Part shown: piece by piece, positions 50,301 through 62,882 of the stretch | Layout: every line of letters begins with the position of its first letter | Position numbering within the stretch: position 1 is the first letter of the stretch | NCBI GenBank assembly: GCA_018881555.1 | Contig: JACAXG010000131.1 | Span: 1-64,000 of the forward strand | Direction of reading: 5' to 3' | DNA: 64,000 nucleotides | Source: Amblyornis subalaris | Taxonomy: Eukaryota > Chordata > Aves > Passeriformes > Ptilonorhynchidae | The notes under the pieces: model-generated | What the model was told of the DNA's origin: nothing | The model's input: only the letters and a program-made list of their open reading frames with translations | Database searches by the model: none | Translations under genes and position numbers: made by a program

Positions 50301-53165
50301 TATGGAAGCCAAGGCAAATATCGTACATTTCAGATCAAGGTCAGATGATGAATTAATAACAAATTGCTGAAAAGTCTGAATTGCTTCTTCATCCCAAGCA
50401 AAAGGATTCTGACCATTGGGTTGGATTAAGTTGTAAAGGCTGCACCTGAAAGCCTGAGCCTCTAACCTCAGGAAGCGCTCATTAATTGCCCGGAGTTTCG
50501 TTAGACACACCTGCTCTCTGTTGCCATAGTCAACATATATGACTTCTACTTTTTCTGCACAAAGTCTTTCACTAACAATTAAAGCCCTGTACCATTTTTT
50601 ATCCTCTGAGTACTGAGCTAAACACACAAGATTTGGCCAAACATGTGGCTGGGATGAATTCTTACAATGCTCCTGAATTTCATCCATTAGTACCTCAAGG
50701 TCATGGTAATTTCTACTTAACTGACACCAAAAACAACTAGGATTTTCAACATATGACAAAACAACATTAACTGTACTCCCCACTTCTAAGTGGCCTCCAC
50801 AAGAGGAGCCTGGCTTAATTTCCACATAGTTCTGTCTCAAAGAGGTGTGTAGATTTTTATTAACCTCATAGTCTTGAGCAAGAAGAGATTCACTATTTTT
50901 AGAATTGTGAACGGCTGCAATAGGGCTCTCTCTGACTGTCACAGCCACATGAGAATCAAGCACTCTATCACTGCTCTTTAGATCGGATTCTTCTCTGCGC
51001 CTCTTCTCTGCATTTATTTGGCTTTCCTCTGCAGCACATGCTAGGNAAGAGGCCTGTGTCACAGACTTATCTGATTTCTGGGGAATCTTGGGTATTTCAC
51101 ACCACTGGTATTTAGCATAACCTCCCTGGGCCATGAGTTTACTTACTCTTTTCTCTCCTAACTGGGACTGGTCAAAAATTTCCACCATGTATTTGTCACC
51201 CTGCACACTCAAAAAACAAACCTTTAGTCCCTTGTTCAGTACAATCTCCCTGAATGCAGATACAGAAGCTTCACTCCAACTCCCTCTCAGAGGGGAGACA
51301 CCTGCCAAACAACACTTCAGAGCTAAAGCAGGCAGTTCCCTGAACCGAGGGAGCAGCTCCTTCAAGGCACATGGATCCACAGTTTCCGTACTGCCTTTGT
51401 CCACTAAGTGAATTTCCACCCCATTGTTCAGTACCCTGGTGACCACCGCTCGATAAAAAACACCCTCATTCCCACTGGCACAACAAAGGGATCCAGGGTG
51501 TGGGTCCCATCCAGCACCATCTAGCTGCGTGGCATGGGAGTAAAAATTCCACATGCACTGCCTCAGCTGCCTGAGGAGCTGGTAGTGCTCATGGAGCTGC
51601 AGCCAGAACTCAGATGGGTCCCGGAGGTAGGAAACCTGTGCGCTGTAGAGTCCAGAGNTCATCAGACGCATACCAGCTCCAGCAGAGGCCAAATCTCCTT
51701 GTATTAAAACAGGAGGTGCTTCTGGTGGCAATTCCAATTCTTCAGCTAAGGATTGCTCTACTTCCAGTTGCTCACAAGCCTCAGTTTGACTCACNCGACC
51801 GCTGACCAGGCAGCAAGCCTGAGACCCAAAAAGATGGTTCAAGTCGATGCCGTTTTCCCCGTACAGGGTCACATAATAGAGATGCTCAAAGGAGTTAAAG
51901 GCTTTGATGTGAGCACTCACTCCTCTGCTGAGCACCAACGCTTTCAGCAAATCAACCTGCAACGGGGACCAGCCACAGCCCCCATCCGCAACACCCTGAA
52001 GAGCACACATGTAAGTCACCACAGGCATGCGGAAACACTCAGCAGGCAAATGGCGCAGGTTAGCTCTGGTCACAGTCTCCTTCCTGCCATAGTCCACAAG
52101 GATAACGAGAGCTGCCTGCTGGTCCTGCTCCCCAGCAATGAGCTCCAGCAGAATGGCACGGTACCACTGGCCATCCATCCCACGGGCAGCACAGGGCGAG
52201 CCCACTTTGGGCAATAAGTCCTGCTCCCACCAGTCGTAAGCGTGGCACATGGTATCAGAAAGGCAACGGATCTCCTGGGACAGGCACTGCAACTGGCAGT
52301 AGATNTGGTGTGGGTCAGAGACATGGGTCACTACCACAGGCTCTGTCACACCCAACTGAAGCTGTGGGTAGTAGTAATCCAAGGCAGGTGACAGAGGCCG
52401 ATATGAGAGCAACACATGGAGAAGCTGTGGAACCGCGAAAGTTCCTAGGGAACACACTGGAGGCTGCTGACAGAGCTGCTTCTTTAAGTGGCCAAAAGGC
52501 AGGCAGCGCCTGAGTACGTGGCAGAACCAGGTGGGAGAGACACGCTTGGCCAGGCCCAGCTGCCGCATCTGGGCCACGAGCTGGGGCAGCTCAAGCACGA
52601 CGAGCTGCGGCGTCATCACCTCCTGCACCACACCAGACACCTCCTTGCCATGCAGAAAGCTGAGGAATTCCATCGCCTCCACCGTCCACTTGGAGACTGG
52701 TGAATCCCCGCATCCTTTCCCCTCGGGACCCTGGGAGGGCATGACATCGGCCACAACACAGCCCAGCACCTCCGGGGGCAGCTGGAACAGCTCTGAACAG
52801 CCCCTGGCCACGTAATAGGCAGATGTGGCCACGACGTACCCCTCGTCCAACAGGAACACACGGTACCCTTTGGCACTGCAACTCACCACACAGCAGCGAT
52901 ACCAGACCCCCAGCAACTCCACCAGTGCCAGCTCTCCTGGGCACAGCCTGGTCCCGCTGGCCCCTGGCCCGGTGGGCTCTGGGCGGGCCGCCAGGCGCGG
53001 CCCAGCCGCCGCCTGGATCTCGCGGTGGAGACGGACATAGTCAGTCTTGCGCTCGCCCAGCAGGCCCCACAGGCGCAGGACGGGCACCTCGGGGTAGAGT
53101 CCCACGGCGCGGACCCGCAGGGTGATGGTGTCGCCGCGGCCGAGCGGCGCCGGCCCAGAGCTCAT
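44329..53165 (-). CDS. TDRD6: Tudor domain-containing protein 6 (TDRD6)
   Basis: A germ-cell scaffold of the chromatoid body/nuage. Its Tudor domains bind methylated arginines on PIWI-pathway and other proteins. Exon 1 runs from ATG 53165 to 46565 (donor GTAAAG), 2,200 codons uninterrupted; the preceding codon is GTG, so ATG 53165 is the start. Exon 2 is 46139-46021 (GFAVGSKCVVW), exon 3 is 44906-44817 (VDPENVWNGMP); both join in phase and match the human C-terminus as remembered. A short exon 4 is likely at 44356-44329, with the last exon unresolved. Tudor cores recur at residues ~107 (LLDEG, degenerate), 355 (VDYGRKE), 588 (VDKGSTE), 878 (VDYGNRE), 1092 (VDFGNTE), 1401 (IDYGDTS) and 1631 (VDYGSEE). 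A long acidic Leu/Glu-rich linker follows (~1800-2100). Antisense ORFs up to 230 codons are shadows. Confidence 0.96.
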
Positions 53166-53740
53166 CACGAAGACAATTCAGCCCGCNCTCGGCTCCGGCA
53201 CGAAGGGAATAAACGCCCCTACCTACGCCCTTCCGGCCTTATACAGGGCACGCGCTGCCCACATGACCCGGGGACAGCCGTTAGCGGCAGCCTAGCGGTC
53301 GAGTCCAGTTTGATCCTCGTGGGGGAGTGGAAGGGGGCACGAAGCGAAGAGAGGACAGGAGGGGTGGAGCGGGCTGATACACGGGGCCGCTCCTGCTTAC
53401 ATCGAGACTGCCCGGAGGCGTCACGAAGAGGAGGGCTACGGAATTATGGCCGGGGCGCCGCAGCGCTCAGGGCAGAGCCTACCTGAGCTGCCCTCGCCCA
53501 CGGTGGAGCGCTCCACGCCGGCTGGGTGACGGCGGCACGGCGGGGGCGGGATGAGGGGAGAGCGCGCCGAGTCCGCTTGGCNCCCATTGGTCAGAGAGGC
53601 GCCGGGAGTGGGACATGCGCGCAGGGCTTGGCGGCTATTGGCCAGCGTCGGCCTGAGGGCGGGGCGGGGCGCGCGGGCGGTGGCGCCGGTGTGAGGGCGG
53701 CGGCGGCGGGTGGGTGAAGGGCCGGGAGCTCNCGTCAGAC
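52930..53740. promoter_or_regulatory. CpG-rich promoter region of TDRD6
   Basis: GC- and CpG-rich sequence spanning the TDRD6 start codon, with GC-box-like GGGCGGGGCGGGGCGCGCGG near 53659-53678. The ATG lies inside. Promoter assignment is inference. Confidence 0.55.
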
Positions 53741-53851
53741 ACCCGCTAGGAATCGCTAATGATTCACACTCAAAGAGAGGGATTTATGAAGCGTTTAAAA
53801 AGTTTTTCACTATAAGACTTTTACAAGGCTTTTTTTTTTTTTTCATTTTGT

Positions 53852-53985
53852 GGTGTCCCTCAAGGGTCCGCTTTGGGACTGGTGTTATTTAGTACCTTCA
53901 TTAATTAGGTAGGCGTAGGGCTGGAGTGCACCTTCAGCAAGTTTGGAGATGACACCAAACTGAGTGGTACTGTTGTTACCAAATC
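53852..53985 (+). mobile_element. CR1 fragment from the reverse-transcriptase ORF region
   Basis: GTCCCTCAAGGGTCCGCTTTG, GGAGTGCACCTTCAGCAAGT and TTGGAGATGACACCAAACTG correspond to the end of CR1 ORF2, frame-damaged. It lies upstream of TDRD6. Confidence 0.75.
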
Positions 53986-54060
53986 TGAAATCGTTGGGAT
54001 AACTAAATCCCTGAAACACTGTCTTTTTAGTGTTAGCAAGTAAGGCATTACGTTATTCTT

Positions 54061-54090
54061 GGCGGGGGAGGGGGGTTGGGGGGTGTGTGG
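54061..54090. repeat. G-rich tract
   Basis: GGCGGGGGAGGGGGGTTGGG followed by GGGTGTGTGG: four or more G-runs within 30 bases, compatible with a G-quadruplex. Function unknown. Confidence 0.7.
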
Positions 54091-54564
54091 CCAACAAAAT
54101 TCCAGTCTCTACACAGATGCAGATACAAAACTATATATTTTTAGCAAACAAATTAATCTTCATTGGTTCTGAATTACATAGTTCTCCTTAATTAGTATTT
54201 TGTCCTCTGCTGGTTATTGATTTCTTGCTTCACATACTAATTAGTCTATATTTTTCAGTCCTTTTATTATCTATTTCCCAGGTAGGGACTTTCCAGCACA
54301 CATACTGAGTCTTTGTTAGTCTGTTCTTTATCTTCTGTTTTCTGCAAGATGTCCTTGTGGTCCATAAATTCTGCGCGCCTTGTATCCAACTTTAACAATA
54401 GATCTTTCTTCTTCCAGGCTTTGTTCATTGAAGCATATCAACCAAACTTAAAAGTTTCAGCAATTCTCCCAAGCTCTGTGCCCATAAAAGTAGCTTATGA
54501 CAACTGTGCTAATTGCTGGCTAAAAGTGATTTAAGACATCCACTGCTTACCATTAATACACTGG

Positions 54565-55008
54565 TTAGGATGATCAGAGAGATGGAGCACCTATCCTACA
54601 GGCAAAGACTCAGAGAATTGGGATTGTTCAGCCCGGAGAAGGGAAGCTTCGATGTGACCTAATTGTGGCCTTCCAGTACCTGAAGGGAGACGACAGGAAG
54701 GATGGAGAGAGACTATTTACAATGGCCTGGACTGGCAGGACGAGGGAGAATGGCTTCAAACTGACAGAGCACGTTTAGATTGGATATTAGGAAGAAATTT
54801 GTTACTCTCAGGGTGGTGAGACACAAGAACAGGTTGCCCAGAGCAGCTGTGGATGCCCCATCCCTGGAAGTGTTCAAGGCCACGTTGGATGGAGCTTGGA
54901 GCAACCTGGTCTAGTGGAAGGTGTCCCTGCCCNTGGCAGGGGACTGGAACTAAATGATCTTGGAGGTCCCTTCCAACGCAAACTATTCTATGATTCTATG
55001 ATTTTATG
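54565..55008 (+). mobile_element. CR1 retrotransposon 3' fragment (~440 bases)
   Basis: Well-preserved plus-sense tail: GGATTGTTCAGCCCGGAGAAG, GATTGGATATTAGGAAGAAA, GGTTGCCCAGAGCAGCTGTGG, CTGGTCTAGTGGAAGGTGTCC and a terminal TTCTATGATTCTATGAT. Confidence 0.92.
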
Positions 55009-55224
55009 ATAAAAAATACTTATTCTATCTCAATAGATAGGTAAATCTGCATATCCATCACCAAGGTTATCAGGGTAATGGGATNGCAGGCAGGACTGCT
55101 TGGGATGTAACTGAAGCAGAAGCTTTGCAGGTTTGTCATTGCTGGTGTTGGTGTGCAAGGCAGAAAGAGCTTGGATTAGTTTCTCAGGATGTCAACTAGA
55201 AAAATATCAGTATTTCTGAACAAA

Positions 55225-55475
55225 ACCTTCAGAGTGATGTGCAGGAGATTCCACCTGAATATGAGGAAGAACTTTTCTGTTTGGTGACCAAGCACTGGAA
55301 CAGATTGCCCAGAGAGGGGGTGGAGTCTACCTCGGTGGAGATATTCCAGAACCAACTGGACACAATCCTGTGCCCTGTGCTCTGGGTAANTCTGCTTGAG
55401 CAGGGAGGTGGGACCAGATGACCCACTGTGGCCCCTTCCAACCTGACCCATTCTGTGACTCCCTAATAATGGTGA
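55225..55475 (+). mobile_element. CR1 retrotransposon 3' fragment
   Basis: CCACCTGAATATGAGGAAGAA, GGAACAGATTGCCCAGAGAG and CCCTTCCAACCTGACCCATTC are CR1 landmarks, with a different 3' subtype from the neighbour at 54565. Confidence 0.88.
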
Positions 55476-56648
55476 GATGAATTTTTTCCAAGCTGGAAGC
55501 ACATCCCCAGATGCATACAGCCACAACAGAAATACAAAAATACAATCAAAAAGTACAAGTGCAAGCCAAGAAGACACTGAAACTGTGTTTAATGAGAAAT
55601 TGGCACATTGAAGACACTGGTTGCAAAGACTAGAAGAAATCTTGAGTACTCAGACAGCCAAGTGTTCTACAGTGATTCTACTGCCAGATATTACTAAATC
55701 AAAGCCAGCTTTGTTCTCTCTATTCATGGTTGCTTTTAATACTGCATTTTTGCCTCTTGATTGCCAAAGATGAACCTAGTGGCAAACAGCACTAGTCTTC
55801 CCTATGAAATCTGGAAGGCTTTAGGTTTAAAAATAAATACATCACTCTTGTTCAAATGTCTGTTGGGCAGAGTGTGTGTTTCCATGGAAGAGTGGTACCT
55901 TAAAGACCCAGTCTGCCACATCAGCACCAAGATTGTCACGGGATAATTCAGCTTGGTCNTATGGAGTATCAGAGTCCTTCAAGTGGGGGAGAGCAAACTA
56001 GGCTTTTGTTTTTCTGGGAACAGGACTACATTTCAATCATGATCTTATTCAAGTAGTTGAATAGAGAGGTCAGGCAGTCTCTGGGAAGTAAGAGAAACAC
56101 AAACCCTTCCACTTCTTGTGCAAAGCAAGTTTGGAATCAGCTAAACTGCTTTTATCTTTTTCAATACCTAGCACTACAGGCTTGGTTTGCTGAGACATCA
56201 AACTAATGAGAGGTAGTTCTTCATCTATGCGCAAATGCAATTAGTAACAAAAATTCCCAAATAATCTTATAGATGCTTAGCCACAGAAGATGTTCAGTGC
56301 TGCGTTGATCGACCTGCTCTTGTCCTTATCAATAGGAACCATCTCTATTATCAAACAAGCAGACAATATTATGTTCTATTTGCTTGGTAGACTTTTTCTT
56401 TATTCCTGTTTGCTGTTTCAGAAAGCTGATGCTGGCTGCTAGTTGAAGTATTATTGTGACAATTTTATTCTGTGGATAATATAAATTTCATGTAGCAGTC
56501 TGACAATCGAATAGTATCCTTCAGTCATGGCTGCTCCTAACCAGTAAGGACTGGATTTGGAGCAACAACCTATACATGTGATTCTACTGCCTTGTGGAAA
56601 GAGAATTCAGCTTTTTGATTCTTCTCTCTTCTGTGAATATCAAAGGTT
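55476..56648. other. Intergenic and SLC25A27 3' UTR region
   Basis: No gene seen. Minus-strand AATAAA hexamers at 56469-56464 and 56404-56399, 180-250 bases after the SLC25A27 stop, are candidate polyadenylation signals. Confidence 0.45.
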
Positions 56649-59600
56649 TTAAAAAGAACTAACTCCACACATCCTTCTGATTTGTTCATATGTCAGCCAG
56701 AATACCAGTGACCAAGGAGCCTGTGAAGGCAAACACTGAAGTTAGTCTTAAAAGAAAAGTGACCCAATGAATAAGCCCATTAGATTAAACCGTCTCCTCG
56801 TATAAATCATGTTCTTCAGTTCAGTCTCATATTGCTTTGGTTCCCAAGAGGTTCCCAACTCTCTGGCTGCCCAGAGAGGCTGTGAATTCCCCATCCCTGG
56901 AAGTGTTNAAGACCAGGTTGGATGGGGCTCTGAGCAAGTGGAAGGTGTTCCTGCCCATGGCAGAGGATTTGGAACGACATGATCTTTAAGGTCCCTTTCA
57001 ACCCAAACCAGTCTATGATTCTATGATTATGTCTTTGATATAAAAATCATAATATTACATATGGTTAGAGCTGCATCAACACTCCTCATATTTTAATGCT
57101 AATTGTTCTTGTTTATGTAAAAAGCNCGTACCATTCGCATCCAGGTTGGTATAAAGCCTTTGTATAGAGACATAAACCCTTCACCCTGGACAGTTTGAAT
57201 CAAGCAGTCCATGGAAGACTTATAGAGCAGACCTCTAGCAATGTGCAAGGAGAACAAACAAACAAACAGTGTTAGGAGTACAAATAGACAATTTTTAAAA
57301 ATCCCATCCCCCTCATAAAAATAATTTGTAGCTGATATTTTTTTGCAAGCAAAAGCTCTTTTGTAAGCTCCCCAGAGTCTAATCCAGAACTGAAATCCAC
57401 TGGAGTAACTTAGCACTTCACTACCAGTGAAATCAGTGAGACTCAGGGGTTCAATCTGCTGCTGGAAAATCAGTCTCCGAAGTGTCCATACCTTCCCTGC
57501 TTATCCCTCGGCTGGTTCATTATCCGGGTTTTGACCACGTCGGCAGGAGTTCCCAGAACAGCCGCTACCAGCCCGGAACAGGCACTGCCAACAGCAACAG
57601 ATACTTGAGGAAGAAACCAAGACGTATCATGACAATTTTAGCACCGTGATTCCAGTTCTTACAATAAAGATGTATTAAAACAGTTACTGTAAAGTCATGA
57701 GTAATAACTCATAACATAAACTTGGTTTGGGAGGCTTGCTCATCCTGCTCTTGCTCAGATGTCCTCCCAGTGCCAGGTGCCCTCACCTCTGTGTGCAGTT
57801 CTGAGTCAGAGATGAAAGACCCACAATAGGCAATTCATAATATTGTTTATGTAAAGTAGACTTTTTTCATAATTTAAGAGAATAAAAGAGATTGTTCTGC
57901 AGGGGTTGTATCACTGTGCTCCCACAGATGAGAGCAAAGGTNTTTTAATGCACCAGCAAGGCACTTCTAGTGAGGGCAGTTTTCTAGCAGTGGTTGCATC
58001 CTTTCTCTTGTCTTTTGTAAAGTGATGTTCCCACAGGAAAAAAAAAAAAATTCTAAAGTTGAATTTCATGAACAGTATCAAAATCAAAGAATAGGGTCTT
58101 CTGCTGGCACAGAGGGGCAGATGAAGACAGCAAGGCTGGAAATGCTCCATGGTGGAAAAGGGGTAATTGGAGAATACAGCACCTGCTAACACTGTGAGTC
58201 ACACTGTTGTCCACCAGCGGCGTGTTCAGAAGCAAAAAGTGTTTCACTGAGTCATAAGTGGTCAGATCTGTAAAGAGGATAAAGAGAAAAAACAACACTG
58301 TCAGGAGTAAATGGTGTCTGTGCTGTTCATAACACAGGATGTTCATTTCTGGTGTGGCTCCTGCCATTGGCACAGCTGTCACTGGTCATGGGACCAAAGC
58401 AACCTGCTTTGCTAGCCATGGGACCCCCTCAGCTCCTGGCTCATTCTTCCTTAGGCTCAAGTACAAACTGTTATTTTTAAGCAATTTGATTTCCACAGGA
58501 CCAAAACACAGGTGCGCAAGGCAGAGGTCACCTGTAGAGTGCTCCAAACCGGACCCCAGTGTAGGGAATCAAGACACTAAGACCAAGGGAGCATCTGAAC
58601 CCTTCTTTCATAAAGCTTTGTTGTGGCCTTAAATGCTGCAGACCAAGTTATTCCATTTACCTCCCATGTTCACCAGAGCAGCTCTCTGGACATTTGGCAC
58701 CCATCCAGCCCAAAGTCCCCTTATTCCTCCTTCAGACAGGATCTTCAGAAATGCGTGGTGCANGCCCCGAAACCTGAAATCAATATGCAGGTAGTGGGTA
58801 GACAGCCCAGNTATGGCAAAATCTTTGCATAGTCCAGCACTTTGCTGCACTGGGTCCTCATATAACATTGGCAATTTATACCTGCAAGGATCTGGCCCTC
58901 CAGATCCATTTTTTAGATCCATCTTTGACTTTCGTGATCTTTTACCAAAGACACCGGCTGCCTTGCTAAGCAGTGATCTGGTGGCTAACAGCAGACAACC
59001 CTTTGATCCCACACTGGGGTGCAATACTTAATGTAGGAGACACCAAATGATGGCACCAGTTTGGGATGCAAAGAGCAGCATGTCCTGGTATTTGCAGTAG
59101 GGTCTCAAGCCCTCCTGTCTGCCAGCCTTCCCTGTGTCTCTGCATCCTGTACGAACCATTTCCCTCATCCTTTCTTCCAGCTTCCCATCTTCAGAAAGCA
59201 TCCTTCCCTCCCCAAGTGCTGGCATGGACATGCTGCAACATGGAGGATGGGTGAGGGTTTGTGGTCCCTGAGACCAGTAAATCAGAATAACAAAGGCAAG
59301 TATAAGTGAAATAAGGNGGAAGTCTTGAATCCCCCACCCTCTTCACTGCCCAAAGCCATCATGTGCTCTTCCCATAAAAGGGCACAGAGCAGCTGGGGAA
59401 AAAGGGTGGCAGAAAACAGAGAACCACACCCTGGGGTTAAGAGTGATCAGTAACGGGGACGAAACCACCAGCTCTGAGAGGAACCGACCGTAACGGTTTT
59501 CCTTCCAACTTCCTTTTTNCCTCCATCTGCATCTGCACCTTCACCAGATCCGTTGGGCTGGCGATAAACTGTCCGATGGCACCTGCAGACATGCCTCCAA

Positions 59601-62600
59601 CCACAGCTTTCCTGCCAAATGGAGAAAAATTGTTCTCCAGAATACACTGAAAATCTTCACAAGTCACAGTGCTCGAGCTGAAGAGTTCAGCAGCACAACC
59701 CAGGTGGAAAAAGTGTAAGTGGTTATTCCATATACTAACAGCCAAAGTGAAGGTAATAACCGTGGTGGCTGCAGGTTGTTAAAGCAGTCAGTAATATTTC
59801 TGTCAATTTTAAGAAAGGGTTAAAACTTACCTGGGGGAAAAAATCAAGGTTACATATGATACTTGCTTAAGGTTTAAAGGCAGGATGGCAAAGTACACAA
59901 GTAAGGGATGATGCTCCATATATTACAACTGAATGCCCATCTGAAATTCCAAACTGCTTGCTGATACATAAAACTTTNATTTCTCTCCCACTGCTACTAG
60001 ATCAGTTGTGTTGATTTTCTGTTTCTATTTATTTTAGTAAACACAGAAATTTCAGTATTATCCATAGTTCCCCCTTCCTGTAGCACTAGGCATGACAAAT
60101 ATTTTGTTTGAGATTTTATCAATCCCATCCTAAAACCAGATACTTTTGGACCTAAGATTTGGCTNCAGGACTCCTACAGTAAGAAAACCCCCCAAGCAAG
60201 CAATAAATATGCATGCATATGCAACATTACCAGAGAGGAAAGCTTTCACCCTCAGCCCTGCCAAGCACGGAGTCACGGAGATGTTCATAAGTAACCATCC
60301 GAACACCAGTGTATACTGTGGAAAACAAAAGCAGGAGACAGTTCTTGGGTCTGCCATTTCTGGAGGTCACACTGTGAGAGAGAGATCAAGACATTGGTTT
60401 CAGACACTCCAGAGCTCGCCTGTGTCAGCTGATCANTGCTCTCACCTTAGTGAACAGAATGGGGGAAGTGAGTGGGTTGTCTGGTGTCAGTGTTAGAGCN
60501 AGAGCCTTTTAGCATCAGAAAATCTCTCTGGATGAGCCATGGGTCTGCCAGGAGGCACCACGGCTTTGCCTGCACTCTAAGGAGGCATTACCGCATTGCT
60601 TCCTTCTGGGCTGATGCCAAGCACAAAACCCCCACAAGTGCTTTTGAGGTTTGTTGCTGTCACCATATTTCCAGGTAGAGAACAGAAAGCTGTTACCTGT
60701 GGCCAAACCTCTAATGCATTTCTTCTAGCACTTGTGTTCTTCCCTAGTGCTTGCAACGTCATCTTTCTTCCCATCCCCACTTCCCTCACATACGAGATAT
60801 TTTTTATTCTCAGGACTCTGAGTGCCTGTTTGTGCTTCCTGAACAAGACCTTCCTGCAAAAATGACAGGGAACTTATACTTCGTTTTTCCAGAAGCCAGA
60901 ATAAGGCCATGAAGGAATGGGAAAGGGAAGGAAAAGACAATATCGATCTCGAATCCCGTATATTTCCAAGTGGCATTGCAGGCTAGACTGAAGAAGTCCT
61001 CACAGATATATTTAAAGTACAAGAAGCTGTGGCAAGCTCACTCTACAAGGCTGTTGGCCACAGAAGGCAGGACCCAAACTTGCCCCATTGTGAGCAGATA
61101 ATCACCTATGTGGCGGTAGACGGCCGGCGTGGCTCCTTGCCAGAGCTTCCCCACTCCCTCCTCCTGCGCGATTCCAGCCGCCGTGCGCAGCATTCCGCGG
61201 TACGGCACCGCCCGGCCGGCCGCAGCTCCATCGCGGCGCACGGCAGCTTCACCTTGGATCTGCAGCCGGGTTTTCGTGAGATCCAGGGGAAACGTCACTG
61301 AGGGGAAAGGGCAGGGAACACACGTGAATATGAGTGTGGCTGTGGGGAGACCTCCCATGCCAGTAACCACAACGCCCTGCCAGGGTCCAAGGGGCTGTGC
61401 AGGCACCAGCAGGGAGCAGAGACCGTACCCAACAGGGTGCGGGAGATTCATGGAGGAGATTCACATCCAGGTCTGTTAAAAGTGGCTCTGTAACCAAATG
61501 ACATTCCNGTCAAACGCCAAGTCTTTCTCCTGTATTTTGTTCTGCAGATTTGTTATGCAATATATGTGCTCGCTGAGAGACTCAGGATTAAAAATCCTGT
61601 TTCAGTTACTCCCCCTGAATACAGACCAGTCAGATATCTCAATCGATCATGTGGTCTCTCCAATTCTGGCCAGCATAGTGGCAGCACGTGTTATGGTCAG
61701 GAACAACCCCACAGAGGTCATCGTAATGCANACACACATGCAAGCTCACCAGAAAGCTATCTACAAACCTATCCTACAAACCACCCAAAGCATGCTGCTT
61801 TTCTGATGCAGGCACTAAAATGATNCCTAGCCTGTTATTTCTCTCACTAAAATAACTGGTGGCCAGTGAAGGGGATCCAAGTTGATCAGGGCTTCCCAGG
61901 GCTGCTCCTGAAACAGCATGGATACATATTTGCTGCCCCTTATTTCAGTTCCTGGCCAGGAGTGCCTGGCGATGGACCTTCCCAGCCTGTGCCCGGGAGC
62001 AGGGGTTGTCTTTGTTCGGTATCTCNGTGACACACCAGGGTCCTTCCAGAGCAGGACTCAGGTGCTGGGGGAATGCAGTCACTGCTCAAAGCCTCAGCAA
62101 GTTTACAGTCTATTTGTGCATTACATTTGGCAGTTGTGTTTAAAGCTTAGCAAAGATCGGAGAAGTTACAAATCATTAGAGCAATGTAAGAGATTTGCCT
62201 GTAAGAGCTTGTAGAAATTATACAGAACACAATGAAAAATATTCCAAATAAGTTNCTTGATCACAAAGCACTGCTACACAAATGCCAGTGTGCTTCTAGA
62301 CCACGTTTCACCAAGCAGTTTTCCAGCTCCATTTTTAAAGACATCTCCACTGTAACCAGAAACATGAGTCGGTTTTTTCTTTGATTAACCTTCATTAACA
62401 ACGAAAAGGAAATTCCTGAAGGAATAAGCTCTTGCTTAGTAACTTAGGCAACAGATCTGCCTGCCTCTTTAGTCTTTTTCTGGAAACCCAGCGAGTGCAA
62501 AGCTTAAATTAGTCACAACTGCTCTGTGTTAATGNCTGCAGCCCTTCGGTCTCTGAGGCAAGGATTTCATCCTGAAAAACCCTCCCTCCAGCCACAGTCA

Positions 62601-62882
62601 GGTGGCATAAAATACTTGCAAGGCTTAGATTANGAAAAAGTCATGACTGGCACAGTAAAATGCACAGATTTGATGGAGCGGAACACTGAGGAATGAGGCA
62701 TTCGGGGACTGGTGTTCCCTCTGCCCCCCGTAAGTAAATCTGACCCCCTTCCCTCTCGGAAAACCACGGTGAGTTGTACCTAGTTCTGCCACAGCCGCTG
62801 CACAGGCTGACAGAGCGAATTTGCTGGCTCGGGGCCATCTCTCTGGAAGAGGTAAGCTCCTCTCTTCTTCTGCAGGTGACAT
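56649..62882 (-). CDS. SLC25A27: Mitochondrial carrier SLC25A27 / uncoupling protein 4
   Basis: An inner-mitochondrial-membrane carrier of the UCP group, implicated in proton leak and ROS control in neurons. Nine coding exons join in phase: 62882-62780, 61297-61106, 60315-60231, 59611-59489, 58773-58661, 58267-58183, 57584-57492, 57234-57132, 56720-56649. Together they are 969 bases, 322 residues; the human protein is 323 (from memory). The three carrier signatures are [10 protein letters not shown] (exon 2), [10 protein letters not shown] (exon 4) and [10 protein letters not shown] (exon 7). Other landmarks: start [34 protein letters not shown] in exon 3, with no cysteine; NTPLVDN in exon 6; [14 protein letters not shown] then GVSSF stop in exon 9. 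All introns are GT-AG, but the exon 4 donor (G|GTCGGT) is weak. Three Ns fall in or beside exons 4, 5 and 8. No inactivating change is seen. A CR1 tail lies in the last intron. Confidence 0.97.
56866..57030 (+). mobile_element. CR1 3' fragment in SLC25A27 last intron
   Basis: CTGGCTGCCCAGAGAGGCTG, GTTGGATGGGGCTCTGAGC and CCAGTCTATGATTCTATGATT mark a plus-sense CR1 tail, antisense to the gene. Confidence 0.88.
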
